Source: Halodesulfovibrio spirochaetisodalis
Lineage (GTDB): Bacteria > Desulfobacterota > Desulfovibrionia > Desulfovibrionales > Desulfovibrionaceae
Direction of reading: 5' to 3'
Assembly (NCBI RefSeq): GCF_001672295.1
Contig: NZ_JXMS01000018.1
Location: 1 to 64,000 of the forward strand
DNA: 64,000 nucleotides
Position numbers and translations under genes: made by a program. The notes below the pieces were generated by a model, which made no database searches, was not told the origin of the DNA, and saw only the letters and a program-made list of their open reading frames with translations. This document shows positions 43,446 through 53,413 of the stretch, one piece after another (within the stretch, counting starts at the first letter, position 1; every line of letters begins with the position of its first letter).

Positions 43446-43880
43446 CTAGCTCAACATTGTTCCAATATCGACAAAAACTTCTCCCTGTGCAGAAACTTCA
43501 ACAGGAAGGCTGACCAAAGCTTTAGGAGCAGGGCCGCTGACAACATTACCCTGCATATCAAAACGGCTTCCGTGACAAGGACAAGTAAAGCCTTTGGTTG
43601 AAGCAGAGACAATACAGCCCAAATGGGTACAGACAAGACTTTTTGCTGTTACGTGATCATTATTGCGAATTATCGCTACCTGAAAGTTACGATACGTAGA
43701 AATCCCCTGAGGTATTTCCGCAAGCATTCCTACCGATTTTTTTAACACTGGAACAATAGTATTTGGAAAAGCAATATATTGCCCTGCAACAGTACCGGTT
43801 AACCCTAACCCTGTCGCGACTCCAGCTACTTGCACAGCTTTTTTAAGAAATTTCCGTCGGGATTCTTTAGTGTTGCACAT
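43446..43880 (-). CDS. Rieske [2Fe-2S] protein
   Basis: A 144-residue Rieske subunit with a Tat-like N-terminus (SRRKFLKKA, then a hydrophobic helix). The cluster ligands are intact: C84-T-H86-L-G-C89 and C100-P-C102-H103-G-S. It passes one electron from quinol to a c-type cytochrome. It overlaps the upstream cytochrome c gene by 14 bases and precedes cytochrome b. Confidence 0.92.
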   Translation of the reverse strand: MCNTKESRRKFLKKAVQVAGVATGLGLTGTVAGQYIAFPNTIVPVLKKSVGMLAEIPQGISTYRNFQVAIIRNNDHVTAKSLVCTHLGCIVSASTKGFTCPCHGSRFDMQGNVVSGPAPKALVSLPVEVSAQGEVFVDIGTMLS

Positions 43881-45507
43881 TTGAAAAATTCCTTACTTTA
43901 TCAACAAGAGACCATATTGAAACTGGTGAAAATGAACGCTTTACCCTGATAGAAGTTCCTGCAAGATGAATCCCGTAGGCTTTCATACGTGTACCCGGAA
44001 TCCCTCTGGAAATAGCTTTGAATAGATCTGCATCACTCAACTGCTTCATATATTCTGTATCAGCCAGATTCCGAGGAAGTGGATACTCCTTCCTTGTGAT
44101 CAACCGTGAGCTTTTTGCTCCATCGCTTCCGTGACACTTTTTACAGTTCAGTATGTAAAGCACTTCTCCCCAAATCCGACTTGCTTTTTGCTTCACAGGA
44201 ACATGCATATCTGTAATTTCCACAAACGGCAGGGGAGTGACTTTTGTATCCAGCACGTATTGCAGAAGGGCATCCAACTTTGTTTCTGTAATAACAGAGT
44301 TGAAAGGCGGCATGGATGTGCCTTGAATTCCCTGTTCTAATGATACACGAAGTTTTTTTGTTTTTTGCAGCCGGAAATATTCAGCATTTCCCTCAAACCT
44401 TCGAGGTGACGAAGTAAGGTTATGCGCAACTTCACCCAAACCGTTTCCTTTCTCTCCATGGCAAGGAGCACATAATTGTGCATACTGACGAGCTGGAGAC
44501 GAAGGTAGTGAAAGGGTTCCTGTTTTTGAAAAAAGATTGTTTTGCAAGAGAGATGCATTACTCAACAAAAAGGATGGCATGCGAGCGCCTGTACGCATCT
44601 GAGAAGGTCTGGCAATGAATTTTGTCACCCATTCACTGCTTCGTTGCAATGAAATGAAACTCAAGTCAGGAGCAACAGTATTTCCGGTTTCGTTTACGGT
44701 ATGACAACTGAGGCAGTTTGCTCCCTCAATAGTATCCATGCTCTTTTGCGGTATTATATATGCCGTTTTACGCAAATACTTTTTAGATTGTCCCTTTAAA
44801 AACAGCGCAATATTGTGGATTTTCTCTTCAGTTAACAGGAGTACAGGCATTCTGCTATATAAGACGGCTTGTGGGATTTTGATTCTTTTTTTCAACGTAG
44901 GTAGCGACAAAACATCACCGATTGTGTCGAGAGCAGGGCCGGTAGCACCTGAAGATGTTCCTGAAATAGCATGGCATTGAGCGCAACCTGCCTCGCTAAA
45001 CGCTGTAAAACCTTTTACAACAGGCAAGTCTGGGTTAAGCGAAAGCGGGGAATGGCATCGGATGCACGCAGCAGATGTATCTCCACCTGCTAAAAGTTGC
45101 TGTGCATGTTCTCCGGTAAAACCTTTCGGTAAATCAGGAACTGTGTCACCTGTACGTAGAACCGCACGCCAGTTTTTACCGGCAACAGTCTTAGGCACAG
45201 AAACTTGAGCAGTACGAGAATGCGCAATTTCTTTTGTTACTCCGATCCCGATTCCATCATGACATGCAGTGCAGGATTCACCTGTAATCGAATGTCCGGA
45301 TACGGCAGAATGTTTTTGGAGATTATGGCAACTGATGCATCGCTCTTTGATTGGTATGCCAGCAATGATGAAACGAGTTTCTTTTATTTGCACGTCAGGT
45401 CTGGGCGTTACCCAAATAATATATAGAAGCAGTAGGGTAAGCAGTAAGACTAAGATATACGTGAAGCGTCGAAACGCCGGGGTGTTCTTTTCCATCCAAT
45501 TCTCCAT
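43867..45507 (-). CDS. Membrane-anchored multihaem cytochrome c (seven CXXCH)
   Basis: A 546-residue cytochrome with an N-terminal membrane anchor (about 15-33). Seven haem c attachment motifs (CISCH, CTACH, CIRCH, CAQCH, CLSCH, CAPCH, CKKCH) occur, the first at C57-H61. The middle and C-terminal halves contain two or three cytochrome-c-like domains (for example [26 protein letters not shown]). The start MENWMEKN has GAGGA before it. It is the first gene of a cytochrome c-Rieske-cytochrome b operon, so it is the probable electron acceptor of the quinol-oxidising complex. Confidence 0.88.
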   Translation of the reverse strand: MENWMEKNTPAFRRFTYILVLLLTLLLLYIIWVTPRPDVQIKETRFIIAGIPIKERCISCHNLQKHSAVSGHSITGESCTACHDGIGIGVTKEIAHSRTAQVSVPKTVAGKNWRAVLRTGDTVPDLPKGFTGEHAQQLLAGGDTSAACIRCHSPLSLNPDLPVVKGFTAFSEAGCAQCHAISGTSSGATGPALDTIGDVLSLPTLKKRIKIPQAVLYSRMPVLLLTEEKIHNIALFLKGQSKKYLRKTAYIIPQKSMDTIEGANCLSCHTVNETGNTVAPDLSFISLQRSSEWVTKFIARPSQMRTGARMPSFLLSNASLLQNNLFSKTGTLSLPSSPARQYAQLCAPCHGEKGNGLGEVAHNLTSSPRRFEGNAEYFRLQKTKKLRVSLEQGIQGTSMPPFNSVITETKLDALLQYVLDTKVTPLPFVEITDMHVPVKQKASRIWGEVLYILNCKKCHGSDGAKSSRLITRKEYPLPRNLADTEYMKQLSDADLFKAISRGIPGTRMKAYGIHLAGTSIRVKRSFSPVSIWSLVDKVRNFSNVQH

Positions 45508-45663
45508 TTTATGTCCTCGCTGTACGAGCGGAGGCTGGAGGGCAAGATAGAAAGGTAAGCGAAACAAAAAACGAACAGAAAGATGAAAAAAATGTAATGT
45601 TATTCCATACGGACTTTTTTCTAAGCTGTTTGTAAAAAAAACTTACTTATATTTTAGTAAAAT

Positions 45664-45699
45664 AAAAAAGGGATAGTGCATAGCACTATCCCTTTTTTT
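45664..45699. terminator. Bidirectional intrinsic terminator
   Basis: Stem gggatagtgc/gcactatccc with loop ata, flanked by A6 and T7. It holds the stop codon of the small membrane protein, whose transcript it ends. It lies about 0.15 kb upstream of the leftward cytochrome c gene. Confidence 0.85.
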
Positions 45700-45919
45700 C
45701 AGTATTATCCGATTGGTTATTTGGGGGAATCGTTTGGTCGTTTTTAGGCGTAGTTAATTTTGCTTTTAACCATGGTCTAACAAATAACAAATATGCCAAC
45801 GCAGCAAAGGCAACAACAATTGTATCAATGTATTGCATCACAAAAACAGGATAAAACTGGTACAACCCGCCAGCAATACAAATAGCGATAAACATAATGT
45901 AGATGCTGTTCATATTCAT
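45686..45919 (-). CDS. Small membrane protein of unknown function
   Basis: A 77-residue protein with two hydrophobic helices (about 5-22 and 30-48) and a hydrophilic, Asn/Lys/Pro-rich tail that ends in EKKG. The last codons and stop lie inside the terminator hairpin. The start MNMNSIY is chosen because AAGGAG overlaps the earlier in-frame ATG. I do not recognise the family; two-helix inner-membrane protein is all that can be said. Confidence 0.6.
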   Translation of the reverse strand: MNMNSIYIMFIAICIAGGLYQFYPVFVMQYIDTIVVAFAALAYLLFVRPWLKAKLTTPKNDQTIPPNNQSDNTEKKG

Positions 45920-46128
45920 TTCAAAAATCTCCTTCAATACTCAGGGTAACGCTTACGTCACGTAATAAAACATCCTGTTATCAAAATACAAAAGTTCACC
46001 ACAGGAAGCAATATACAACCTTTATCCTGTCTGGCTACTTCTGATTATTGACTGCATTAATCGTAAAAAAAAGGGAAAGAACCTGTTTAGTAGTTCTTCC
46101 CCCTTCTTGAACATGCAGATGCGAGAGC

Positions 46129-47112
46129 TTATTCGCGCACTTCAACAACATTTTTTAAAGAGAGAGGGAGCTTGCTCATACCGTCCGCAGTAGTGCGAAC
46201 TGGAATAAATGGTGGCTGCCCCATATCTTTAAGAGTCTTTAACCCATTTTCAGGGGAAAACAAAAAAGCAAGGAATAATTCTGCAGCTTCTTTGTTTTTA
46301 GCGTCGTCTAACATTGTGATGCCGTACGTAATGGATTTACCTTTACGATTGATAACCGTCCCCGGCTTCTTTCCAGTCACCTCAACCACAGCATTTTTAT
46401 AGAATGGAGTAAGCTTGTAGTCGCCGAGGTTCAAATGCGGGTCAAGGGTGATGAACTTCAAGCCATGCTGCACAGCAACAGATCTATACTCCCATGCGTA
46501 ATCGAGCTGTCCTGATTTAAGCATGGCAATAAGCTCTACAGCCTTAGGGCGAACATTTTTTTCTGGACGATTTGCCACTAGCTTAGCATTCAGCCCATTA
46601 ATCTTATAGAACTTTTCTGCAAGCTGCAGAACCATGCACGCTCTGTACCCACAAGGATCAAGGTTAGGGTCAGAGTGTCCCCATGCAACGTCTTTTTTCT
46701 GCAAAATGTCATACCAGTTCCCAGCAGTAATTTTTCCTGCATATCGAGACTTATCAGTATAACAAAGCACCATCTGGTTAGATGCAAAACGCACATTCCA
46801 TGACGCGAATTGAGGAACAAGGTTCTTGTTAATCACTACATAGTCGGCAGATGCCATAATGTCTGCTTTTTTGCCATGTTCAGAAATAAGACGGGCAAGT
46901 TTAGTGGAGCCACCTGCCTGACGTTCAATGTCAACATCAGGATATTTTGCCTCAAAAGCTTTTTCCATTGCAGCAAAAGGAACAGAAAGGCTACCTGCAT
47001 GGAAAATAACTAATTTTCCAGAAGGCTGAGCAAACGAAAAATTCGGGGTGCAAATTAAACCAAAGAGAAGTAAAAATAATGCACATACTCGAAAAAGCCA
47101 TTTCTTACTCAT
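46129..47112 (-). CDS. wtpA: Tungstate/molybdate-binding periplasmic protein (WtpA-like)
   Basis: A 327-residue exported binding protein with signal peptide (cleavage near SFA-Q at about 29). The family start KLVIFHAGSLSVPFAAMEKAFEAKYP, the stretch GGSTKLARLISEHGKKADIMASAD and WGHSDPNLDPCGYRA are typical of WtpA/ModA-type oxyanion receptors. It captures tungstate or molybdate for an ABC importer. No permease or ATPase gene is adjacent, so it acts with a system elsewhere or is orphan. The ATG follows GAGG. An inverted repeat array lies 120-175 bp upstream. Confidence 0.86.
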   Translation of the reverse strand: MSKKWLFRVCALFLLLFGLICTPNFSFAQPSGKLVIFHAGSLSVPFAAMEKAFEAKYPDVDIERQAGGSTKLARLISEHGKKADIMASADYVVINKNLVPQFASWNVRFASNQMVLCYTDKSRYAGKITAGNWYDILQKKDVAWGHSDPNLDPCGYRACMVLQLAEKFYKINGLNAKLVANRPEKNVRPKAVELIAMLKSGQLDYAWEYRSVAVQHGLKFITLDPHLNLGDYKLTPFYKNAVVEVTGKKPGTVINRKGKSITYGITMLDDAKNKEAAELFLAFLFSPENGLKTLKDMGQPPFIPVRTTADGMSKLPLSLKNVVEVRE

Positions 47113-47556
47113 AACAACCTCTATAAACAAATTATATGTTAAATAATACACATACTAATTCAGCATATAGAGTTTCTATGTCAACGGAAAAATCGAGTTA
47201 CTTTGAAGTTCAATATTAACATTTACCACACATGCATGCAATGCGTGCACGTAAACGCATTGTCGCAGTAGCGTTAAGCGCATGCATACTGTGTTCTTTG
47301 AATTATGAATATTTTTAGGAGAAAAAAATTCATAACCAAAAATTTACAACGGAGTGTGCATACTGTTATGGAAGTTAAGCAGATAGTTTTTAGGTATAAT
47401 GCTTACGCATAAAAGAGAATGTAATGTATTCTTTGTCTACCTAAAATAATATGGGAGGAATCATCAAAGAAGATACAAATCATTATTGCAGTGCTAGATG
47501 CAACAGCGAAGTCAGGTTGCTGGTATTCAACCCTTCAGAAGGTTGTTACAAAAAAA
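47113..47556. other. Intergenic region upstream of wtpA
   Basis: 444 bp. It carries nested inverted repeats at 47232-47287 (separate entry). A 46-codon frame at 47451-47591 (+) is open but has no support. No other feature is evident. Confidence 0.4.
47232..47287. promoter_or_regulatory. Nested inverted repeats upstream of wtpA
   Basis: Outer arms atgcatgc (47232-47239) and gcatgcat (47280-47287) enclose caatgcgt (47239-47246) and acgcattg (47255-47262). The site is about 120 bp upstream of wtpA and could be an operator for an oxyanion-responsive regulator, or a structured leader. It does not match the ModE box as I recall it. Confidence 0.3.
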
Positions 47557-48012
47557 CTATGTGTCTAAGGTGGGAACACCCTGAACAATAGAGTATCGTT
47601 CTTTGACGTTCGTATGTGGAGTGTATTTATTAGGATCGTTAACAGGCATCACTTCAAAAAGCTCAATATGCGTTAAAGGAATAAAAGTACTTTGGCCATC
47701 GATGCCCAGTACCTGCAATGTAGCCTGATCAGGGACATTCCACTTCATGCAGCGGAAGCTTGCTGTGCCTCCTGCCTGATAGTACACGGTCAACGAGTAT
47801 TCAACTGGCTCTGCATAGCGGGCTAAGTTGGATTCATTAAACGCAGCCACGCTAGCCTGCGTAGTTTCAATCCAGTGTAAGATGGCAGCTTTTTTATTTT
47901 CCAGCGTGTTATGTTCAGGACACAGACCCACATGCTGTGTCAACGGAGTGGTAGGAAGCCCATAGGTAAAGCCGCCTATCGAATCTTTCTTACAAATAAA
48001 ACAGGGAATCAT
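47557..48012 (-). CDS. Small protein with N-terminal Cys pair, unknown function
   Basis: A 151-residue soluble protein. The N-terminus has MIPCFICKKD and CPEHNT about 25 residues later, a Cys-Cys...Cys-His set that could bind zinc. The middle part is predicted beta-rich (VEYSLTVYYQAGGTASFRCMKWNV). No enzyme motif is visible. The start has a strong SD, AGGAGTGGAT, and the gene lies 69 bases downstream of purQ on the same strand, so the two may be co-transcribed. I do not recognise it. Confidence 0.6.
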   Translation of the reverse strand: MIPCFICKKDSIGGFTYGLPTTPLTQHVGLCPEHNTLENKKAAILHWIETTQASVAAFNESNLARYAEPVEYSLTVYYQAGGTASFRCMKWNVPDQATLQVLGIDGQSTFIPLTHIELFEVMPVNDPNKYTPHTNVKERYSIVQGVPTLDT

Positions 48013-48081
48013 ATCCACTCCTGAAAATAAAATAGTGGCTCCGACCAGAGCCGGAGCCAACTAGATACTATCAATCAGCTG

Positions 48082-48891
48082 CTACAGACTCTTCAAATAG
48101 TCTATGCCGTTTTTAATCAATACAGTTCCAAGCTCTGCAGTCTTACCGGCTGTCCAGCTCGGATGGTTAGTAGGGTGGTTATATGCCTCCGGATGCGGCA
48201 TCATGCCGAGGATACGTCCGGAAGGATCTGTCAATCCTGCGATACCCAAAGGAGAACCATTCGGGTTCATAGGGTATTCCTGCGTCACTTCACCGGATTC
48301 CGGATCAATATATTGCAGGGCAATCAAATTATTTTCCTGCAAAGCCGCAAGAGTTGCTTCGTCTTTGGCGATAATTTTTCCTTCGCCATGACGCACAGGA
48401 ATGTACAACGTTTCAACACCTTTTGTGAAAACACACGGGCTTTTTGCATTTGCTGCAAGATGCACCCATCTATCTTCATATCGGGCAGAATCGTTATGAG
48501 ATAAGGAAACCTGACGCTCAAAATACAATTCGTCAATTGCAGGCAATAATCCAAGCTTTACAAGCAGCTGAAAACCGTTGCAAATGCCAAAAATAATGCC
48601 GCCATTGGTAAAAAAGGTTTTAAGTTGGTCAAGAAGAGGTTCGCCTTGCTCTGTTTTTGCGTGCCGCCATCGGTTTGCGGCAGCTTGAGCAGCACCCAGA
48701 TCATCACCATCAAGAAAACCACCCGGCAGAATCAAAAAATTGAAATCTGTTAAACTGGTGTCACCGGAAATAAGATCTGAAAAATGCTTAATCTCAACGC
48801 GATCTGCTCCAGAAATTTTAGCAGCGTGTGCGCATTCAACCTCGCAGTTCGTCCCATAGCCGGTAATTACCAGAGTATTTACCTGGGTCAT
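48082..48891 (-). CDS. purQ: Phosphoribosylformylglycinamidine synthase, glutaminase subunit
   Basis: A 269-residue class I glutamine amidotransferase. The nucleophile C104 lies in FGICNGFQ, and the His/Glu pair in MMPHPEAYNHPTNHP. It supplies ammonia to PurL in the fourth step of purine synthesis. PurL and PurS are not in this window, so the subunit is encoded apart from them. Divergent from pyrG, giving a purine-pyrimidine pairing. Confidence 0.9.
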   Translation of the reverse strand: MTQVNTLVITGYGTNCEVECAHAAKISGADRVEIKHFSDLISGDTSLTDFNFLILPGGFLDGDDLGAAQAAANRWRHAKTEQGEPLLDQLKTFFTNGGIIFGICNGFQLLVKLGLLPAIDELYFERQVSLSHNDSARYEDRWVHLAANAKSPCVFTKGVETLYIPVRHGEGKIIAKDEATLAALQENNLIALQYIDPESGEVTQEYPMNPNGSPLGIAGLTDPSGRILGMMPHPEAYNHPTNHPSWTAGKTAELGTVLIKNGIDYLKSL

Positions 48892-49168
48892 TGCTCAAGT
48901 TTCTCCTAAAAAAAGATTAACACGGGGCTTTACAAAAAGTCGCTTTACTTACCCGTTTAGTTCGGGTAGTGACTCACGGTTTTTGAAAGCAAAAAAAAAG
49001 TCACCGTTTTAATAATTCGGGACTGATAGTTATAGTTATGTCATCGAGAACAGTCAACGGCTGACGTAACTCTAAAAAAAGTGTATACGGACGAGATACG
49101 TTCGAAACAAATATACGTAACCTGTGTCATTAACTAATTTTTAATAATTACGTCGTAGGCGAGAAAGA
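48892..49168. other. Divergent promoter region purQ / pyrG
   Basis: 277 bp. A hairpin tacccg/cgggta with loop tttagtt lies at about 48951-48969. No other structure is convincing. Both promoters should lie here. Confidence 0.4.
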
Positions 49169-50803
49169 ATGAAAACTAAGTTTATATTCGTTACTGGTGG
49201 GGTTTTATCTTCTTTAGGGAAGGGCCTTTCAGCAGCATCAATCGGTGTGCTCCTTAAAGCCAGAGGTTTAAGTGTAACCATCCAAAAACTCGACCCTTAT
49301 ATCAACGTTGACCCGGGCACCATGAACCCGTTTCAGCACGGTGAGGTATACGTAACGGATGACGGCGCTGAAACTGACCTCGACCTCGGTCACTACGAGC
49401 GTTACCTCAACGTTCCTCTTTCTCAGAAAAACAACTACACTTCCGGCTCCATCTACCACAAAGTAATTACCAAAGAACGTCGTGGCGATTACCTTGGCGG
49501 CACTGTACAGGTTATCCCGCATATTACTGATGAAATTAAAAAGTGCGTTCTCAGTCTTGCAAGTGACGACCTTGACGTAGCAATCATCGAGATCGGCGGC
49601 ACCGTTGGTGATATCGAAGGTCTTCCATTCCTCGAAGCTATCCGTCAGCTCCGTACTGACCTTGGCCGCGAGCAGTGCATGTACATTCACCTGACCTTGG
49701 TTCCATACCTTAAAGCAGCAGGTGAACACAAAACAAAGCCTACACAGCACAGTGTTAAAGAACTTCGTTCTATCGGTATCCAGCCGGACATGATTATCTG
49801 TCGTTGTGAAAAGCCGATCGACGATCACCTCAAGCACAAAATTGCACTGTTCTGTAACGTTGACCGCGACGCAGTTTTCTCCTGTGCAGACGTGAAAAAC
49901 ATTTACGAAGTACCACTTGCTTTCTACGACGAAGGTCTCGACCAAAAGATTGCAATCATGCTTCGCCTCCCTGCAAAAAATGCGGATCTTGCTCCTTGGC
50001 AGAATCTGCTCCACAACTTTAATAACCCTAAAGGCAACGTTAAAATCGGCATCGTCGGTAAATACGTTGACCTGAAAGAAGCGTACAAAAGCTTACACGA
50101 AGCACTCGTACACGGCGGCCTGGCTAACCGTGTTACTGTTGAGCTTGAGTACGTAAACTCCGAAGAAATTACTACTAAGAATGTTTCTTCAAAACTTAAA
50201 GGTCTGGACGGGATTCTCGTACCTGGTGGCTTCGGCCATCGTGGTGTTGAAGGCAAGATGCTTGCAATCAACTATGCACGTGAAAAGAAAGTTCCATTCT
50301 TCGGCATCTGCCTCGGTATGCAGTTGGCTGTTATTGAATATGCCCGCAACGTACTTGGTATTAAAGATGCTACCTCAGTTGAGTTTGATGAAAATGCCAA
50401 AGAGCCTATCATCTACCTCATGACTGAATGGTATGACTTCCGCAAAGAAGCTGTTGAAAAGCGTGATGAAGACACTGACAAAGGCGGCACACTCCGTCTT
50501 GGCGCCTACCCATGTAAAGTTCGTTCTAAAACCAATGCATTTACCGCATACGGTGAAGAGATGATTTCCGAACGTCACCGTCATCGCTACGAATTCAACA
50601 ACGCGTACTACAAACGACTTGAAGAAGCCGGTATGAACTTCTCCGGTGTATCTCCGGATGAAACTCTTGTTGAAATTGTCGAAGTAAAAGATCACCCGTG
50701 GTTCCTTGCTTGTCAGTTCCATCCGGAATTCAAATCCACACCGATGAACCCGCATCCATTATTCCGTGAGTTTATCAAAGCTTCTAAAGCAAACAGCAAA
50801 TAA
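49169..50803 (+). CDS. pyrG: CTP synthase
   Basis: A 544-residue CTP synthase of normal length. The ATP-dependent synthase domain begins [23 protein letters not shown] and holds [21 protein letters not shown]; the C-terminal glutaminase domain has [15 protein letters not shown] (active Cys). It aminates UTP to CTP. The ATG at 49169 is preceded by GGCGAGAAAG. A terminator follows. Confidence 0.96.
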   Translation: MKTKFIFVTGGVLSSLGKGLSAASIGVLLKARGLSVTIQKLDPYINVDPGTMNPFQHGEVYVTDDGAETDLDLGHYERYLNVPLSQKNNYTSGSIYHKVITKERRGDYLGGTVQVIPHITDEIKKCVLSLASDDLDVAIIEIGGTVGDIEGLPFLEAIRQLRTDLGREQCMYIHLTLVPYLKAAGEHKTKPTQHSVKELRSIGIQPDMIICRCEKPIDDHLKHKIALFCNVDRDAVFSCADVKNIYEVPLAFYDEGLDQKIAIMLRLPAKNADLAPWQNLLHNFNNPKGNVKIGIVGKYVDLKEAYKSLHEALVHGGLANRVTVELEYVNSEEITTKNVSSKLKGLDGILVPGGFGHRGVEGKMLAINYAREKKVPFFGICLGMQLAVIEYARNVLGIKDATSVEFDENAKEPIIYLMTEWYDFRKEAVEKRDEDTDKGGTLRLGAYPCKVRSKTNAFTAYGEEMISERHRHRYEFNNAYYKRLEEAGMNFSGVSPDETLVEIVEVKDHPWFLACQFHPEFKSTPMNPHPLFREFIKASKANSK

Positions 50804-50862
50804 GCGTTGAACCATCTGAGCCTCGACATGGCAAAGGTGTATCTCGTTAGTATGTATTAAAA

Positions 50863-50897
50863 AAATCGGGGCATGCGCATCGCATGTCCCGATTTTC
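50863..50897 (+). terminator. Intrinsic terminator of pyrG
   Basis: Stem aaaatcggg-gcatgcg / cgcatg-t-cccgatttt with a short loop, ending in T4. It stands about 60 bases after the pyrG stop and 65 before kdsA. Confidence 0.75.
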
Positions 50898-50962
50898 TCT
50901 TTCAATCCCCCTTTGATTCGAGTAATTTTACGCTTTACATTCCCAAACAGGATTACCGAAAC

Positions 50963-51787
50963 ATGAAACATATCGAAAACGGTTCTGCACTCTATGCAGA
51001 ACTGACAACAAAACCTTTCGTTTTTGCAGGCCCTTGTGCCCTTGAAAGCTTTGAACTTGCTCTGGACACTGCCCACGCGGTAAAAGAAGCAGCAGAAGCA
51101 GCTGGTCTGAAGGCTATTTTTAAAAGCTCGTACGACAAAGCGAACCGTACATCGCTTTCCAGCTTCCGTGGCCCGGGATTAGCCAAAGGCATCGAATGGC
51201 TCGCTCGAATTAAAGAAGAAGCCGGACTGCCAGTTGTTACTGATATCCATGAGCCGGAGCAGGCTGAACCAGTAGCAGAAGTGGCTGACGTTCTACAGAT
51301 TCCAGCGTTCCTGTGCCGCCAGACCAGTCTCCTTATCACCGCAGCATCAACCGGACGCGTTATTAATGTTAAGAAGGGTCAATTTGTTGCTCCGTGGGAT
51401 ATGAAACCTGCACTGGACAAGTTATTTTCAACCGGAAACAAAAATATCATGCTGACTGAGCGCGGAGCTTCATTCGGATACAACAACCTTGTTGTAGACT
51501 TCCGTTCGTTCCCGATCATGCAGTCTTACGGCGTACCGGTTATTTTTGACGCTACTCATTCTGTTCAGCTTCCGGGAGGACAGGGCGGCAGTTCCGGCGG
51601 GGACCGCTCCTTTGTTCCACGCCTTTCCCGTGCCGCAGTGGCCGCAGGTGTTAACGGCGTGTTTATCGAAACACATCCAGATCCTGACAACGCCCTCTGC
51701 GACGGTCCTAACAGCTGGCCTCTGGACAAATTACCACATCTTCTTCGTGATCTTTCCGCGCTCTGGAGTATGAACTATGAAAGCTGA
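50963..51787 (+). CDS. kdsA: 3-deoxy-8-phosphooctulonate synthase
   Basis: A 274-residue Kds[13 protein letters not shown], the GPG-like RGPGLAKG and the stretch [18 protein letters not shown] are family signatures. It condenses arabinose 5-phosphate with PEP to give Kdo 8-phosphate, the first step of Kdo synthesis. The start MKHIENG is preferred over an earlier ATG (which would add 30 residues with no family match). It overlaps kdsC by 11 bases. First gene of a kdsA-kdsC-lptCAB operon. Confidence 0.95.
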   Translation: MKHIENGSALYAELTTKPFVFAGPCALESFELALDTAHAVKEAAEAAGLKAIFKSSYDKANRTSLSSFRGPGLAKGIEWLARIKEEAGLPVVTDIHEPEQAEPVAEVADVLQIPAFLCRQTSLLITAASTGRVINVKKGQFVAPWDMKPALDKLFSTGNKNIMLTERGASFGYNNLVVDFRSFPIMQSYGVPVIFDATHSVQLPGGQGGSSGGDRSFVPRLSRAAVAAGVNGVFIETHPDPDNALCDGPNSWPLDKLPHLLRDLSALWSMNYES

Positions 51788-52298
51788 TGCTCTTGCCAAG
51801 GACATTAAACTTATTATCCTTGATTGTGATGGTGTGCTCACGGATGGTGGGCTATACTATGATCACGACGGAAACGTAACCAAACGTTTTAATGTGCTTG
51901 ACGGATTAGGCATCAAAGCCGCACAGGCATGCGATCTTATTGTCGGAGTTATCACAGGCCTCGACGCAAAATCAGTCGCAACAAGAATGAATGATCTGGG
52001 CATTGTTGACTATTACGCAGGGCATCTTAAAAAAGTAGCGTGCATCGAAGAAATCAAAGAGAAGTACAATCTAGACTGGCACCAAATTGCGTATGTCGGT
52101 GATGATTGGATTGATATTCCTCCGATGCGCAAAGTGGGGCTGCCAATAGCTGTGGCAAACGCCATGCCCGAAGTTAAAAAGATTGCCGTACTACATACAG
52201 AAGCCAGCGGAGGCCATGGTGCTGTCCGCGAGGCGCTAAACTTTATTATGAATGCTCAAGGAAAACTTGAGGGAATTGCTAATTCCATAGGTGGATAA
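51777..52298 (+). CDS. kdsC: 3-deoxy-8-phosphooctulonate phosphatase
   Basis: A 173-residue HAD-superfamily phosphatase without a cap domain. The nucleophile pair D16/D18 lies in [12 protein letters not shown], and the late acidic motif is [10 protein letters not shown]. It dephosphorylates Kdo 8-P to Kdo. Overlaps kdsA and abuts lptC with no gap. Confidence 0.93.
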   Translation: MKADALAKDIKLIILDCDGVLTDGGLYYDHDGNVTKRFNVLDGLGIKAAQACDLIVGVITGLDAKSVATRMNDLGIVDYYAGHLKKVACIEEIKEKYNLDWHQIAYVGDDWIDIPPMRKVGLPIAVANAMPEVKKIAVLHTEASGGHGAVREALNFIMNAQGKLEGIANSIGG

Positions 52299-52886
52299 AT
52301 GAGAAAATGGTTGATTTGGGGTGTGTCACTAGCCTTACTTGGCGGCGGACTCTACTATCTGCAAACTTCTGTTGAACAACAGATTGCAGAAGAAGTCAGC
52401 GACGCCATTGGCAACGACGCTAAAACAAATGTAGACCTCTCGTTGCAAGGCATCGAACTGAAACAAGGTGAAGACGGCCAGGAGCTGTGGACACTCAAAG
52501 CCAGCAATGGCTGGTATCAGAAAGACGAAAGTATTATTGACCTTGCAGAACCAGACATTGTGTACTTCGTTCAACCTAAAAGGGACAGAGTACACATTGT
52601 TGCGCCGCACGGAACCATTAACCAACGTGAAGGCATTGCCCGATTATGGGGTGATGTTACAGTGACAAACGAAAAGGGAACCATCAAAAGCAGTGAACTT
52701 TCTTTTGAAGACAAAAAGAAAATGCTGTTCATGACAGGTAGTGTGACCTTTTCCGGTGACGGATTTAATGGCTCTGCTGATGACGCAAACTGGAACCTAA
52801 AAAATAACCAGATTACAGCAACCGGAAATGTAACCGTTAATTTTCGCGCAGCTAAATTGAAAGATGTAACTGGTGGAGAAAAATAA
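52299..52886 (+). CDS. lptC: LPS export periplasmic bridge protein LptC
   Basis: A 195-residue protein with a single N-terminal helix (about 3-22) and a beta-jellyroll periplasmic domain (GIELKQGEDGQELWTLKASNGWYQ). LptC recruits LptA to the inner-membrane LptBFG complex. It directly follows kdsC and shares a base with the lptA start, in the standard lptC-lptA-lptB order. Confidence 0.88.
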   Translation: MRKWLIWGVSLALLGGGLYYLQTSVEQQIAEEVSDAIGNDAKTNVDLSLQGIELKQGEDGQELWTLKASNGWYQKDESIIDLAEPDIVYFVQPKRDRVHIVAPHGTINQREGIARLWGDVTVTNEKGTIKSSELSFEDKKKMLFMTGSVTFSGDGFNGSADDANWNLKNNQITATGNVTVNFRAAKLKDVTGGEK

Positions 52887-53413
52887 TGAAAACTCTTTTT
52901 CGAGTTCTGATACTGTCCTTATGCTTTGTGAGTATCACCGGTGCTGCCTTTGCTGCACCAGCCATGGATGATGTTAAAGTAACCTCTGAGAAGATGACCT
53001 ACAGCGCAGACGGTCAGACCGTTGTGTTTCTGGGAAATGTGGTTGTAAAGCATCCTCAAGCAGATATGTGGGCAAATAAAGTTACTGTACATCTGCGAAG
53101 CGACAGCAGTGCTCCAAAGTCTGATTCAGCCACCGGTGTTGATGCTGGAAAGCTTGAAAAAATTGTCGCACAGGGCAATGTACGAATTAAAATGGAAAAA
53201 AACCGTACAGGCACCTGTGAAACTGCAACCTATACTTTGGATAACGAACTGCTCACAATGACAGGCTCACCTAAACTGAGTGAAGGTAAAAACACAATCA
53301 CAGGTAACGTCATCAAGTTCTGGGTAAAAGAAAACCGGAGCGAAGTACTTGGTTCTTCAAGCAATCCTGTTGAAGCGATTTTCTCAGCTCCTGGTAAGGC
53401 GGATAAAAAGTAA
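52886..53413 (+). CDS. lptA: LPS transport periplasmic protein LptA
   Basis: A 175-residue exported protein with signal peptide (cleavage near AFA-AP at about 24) and the LptA/OstA fold (VTSEKMTYSADGQTVVFLGNVVVKHPQADMWANKVTVHL). It forms the periplasmic LPS bridge. The first base overlaps lptC and the last overlaps lptB. Confidence 0.9.
   Translation: MKTLFRVLILSLCFVSITGAAFAAPAMDDVKVTSEKMTYSADGQTVVFLGNVVVKHPQADMWANKVTVHLRSDSSAPKSDSATGVDAGKLEKIVAQGNVRIKMEKNRTGTCETATYTLDNELLTMTGSPKLSEGKNTITGNVIKFWVKENRSEVLGSSSNPVEAIFSAPGKADKK

Noticed and set aside
47521-47550. Terminator of the small Cys-pair protein gene
   Set aside because: The hairpin aaccctt-cag-aaggtt is followed on its own strand by A residues, not T, in the relevant direction.
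47451-47591. A 46-codon + strand frame with four Cys near the hypothetical gene
   Set aside because: No SD with proper spacing, and it overlaps the end of the opposite-strand gene. No recognisable domain; it is probably chance.
49268-50014. A 248-codon frame antisense to pyrG
   Set aside because: The sequence is the shadow of a highly conserved pyrG region with codon bias; composition (many Cys, Phe, Val) is unlike real proteins here.
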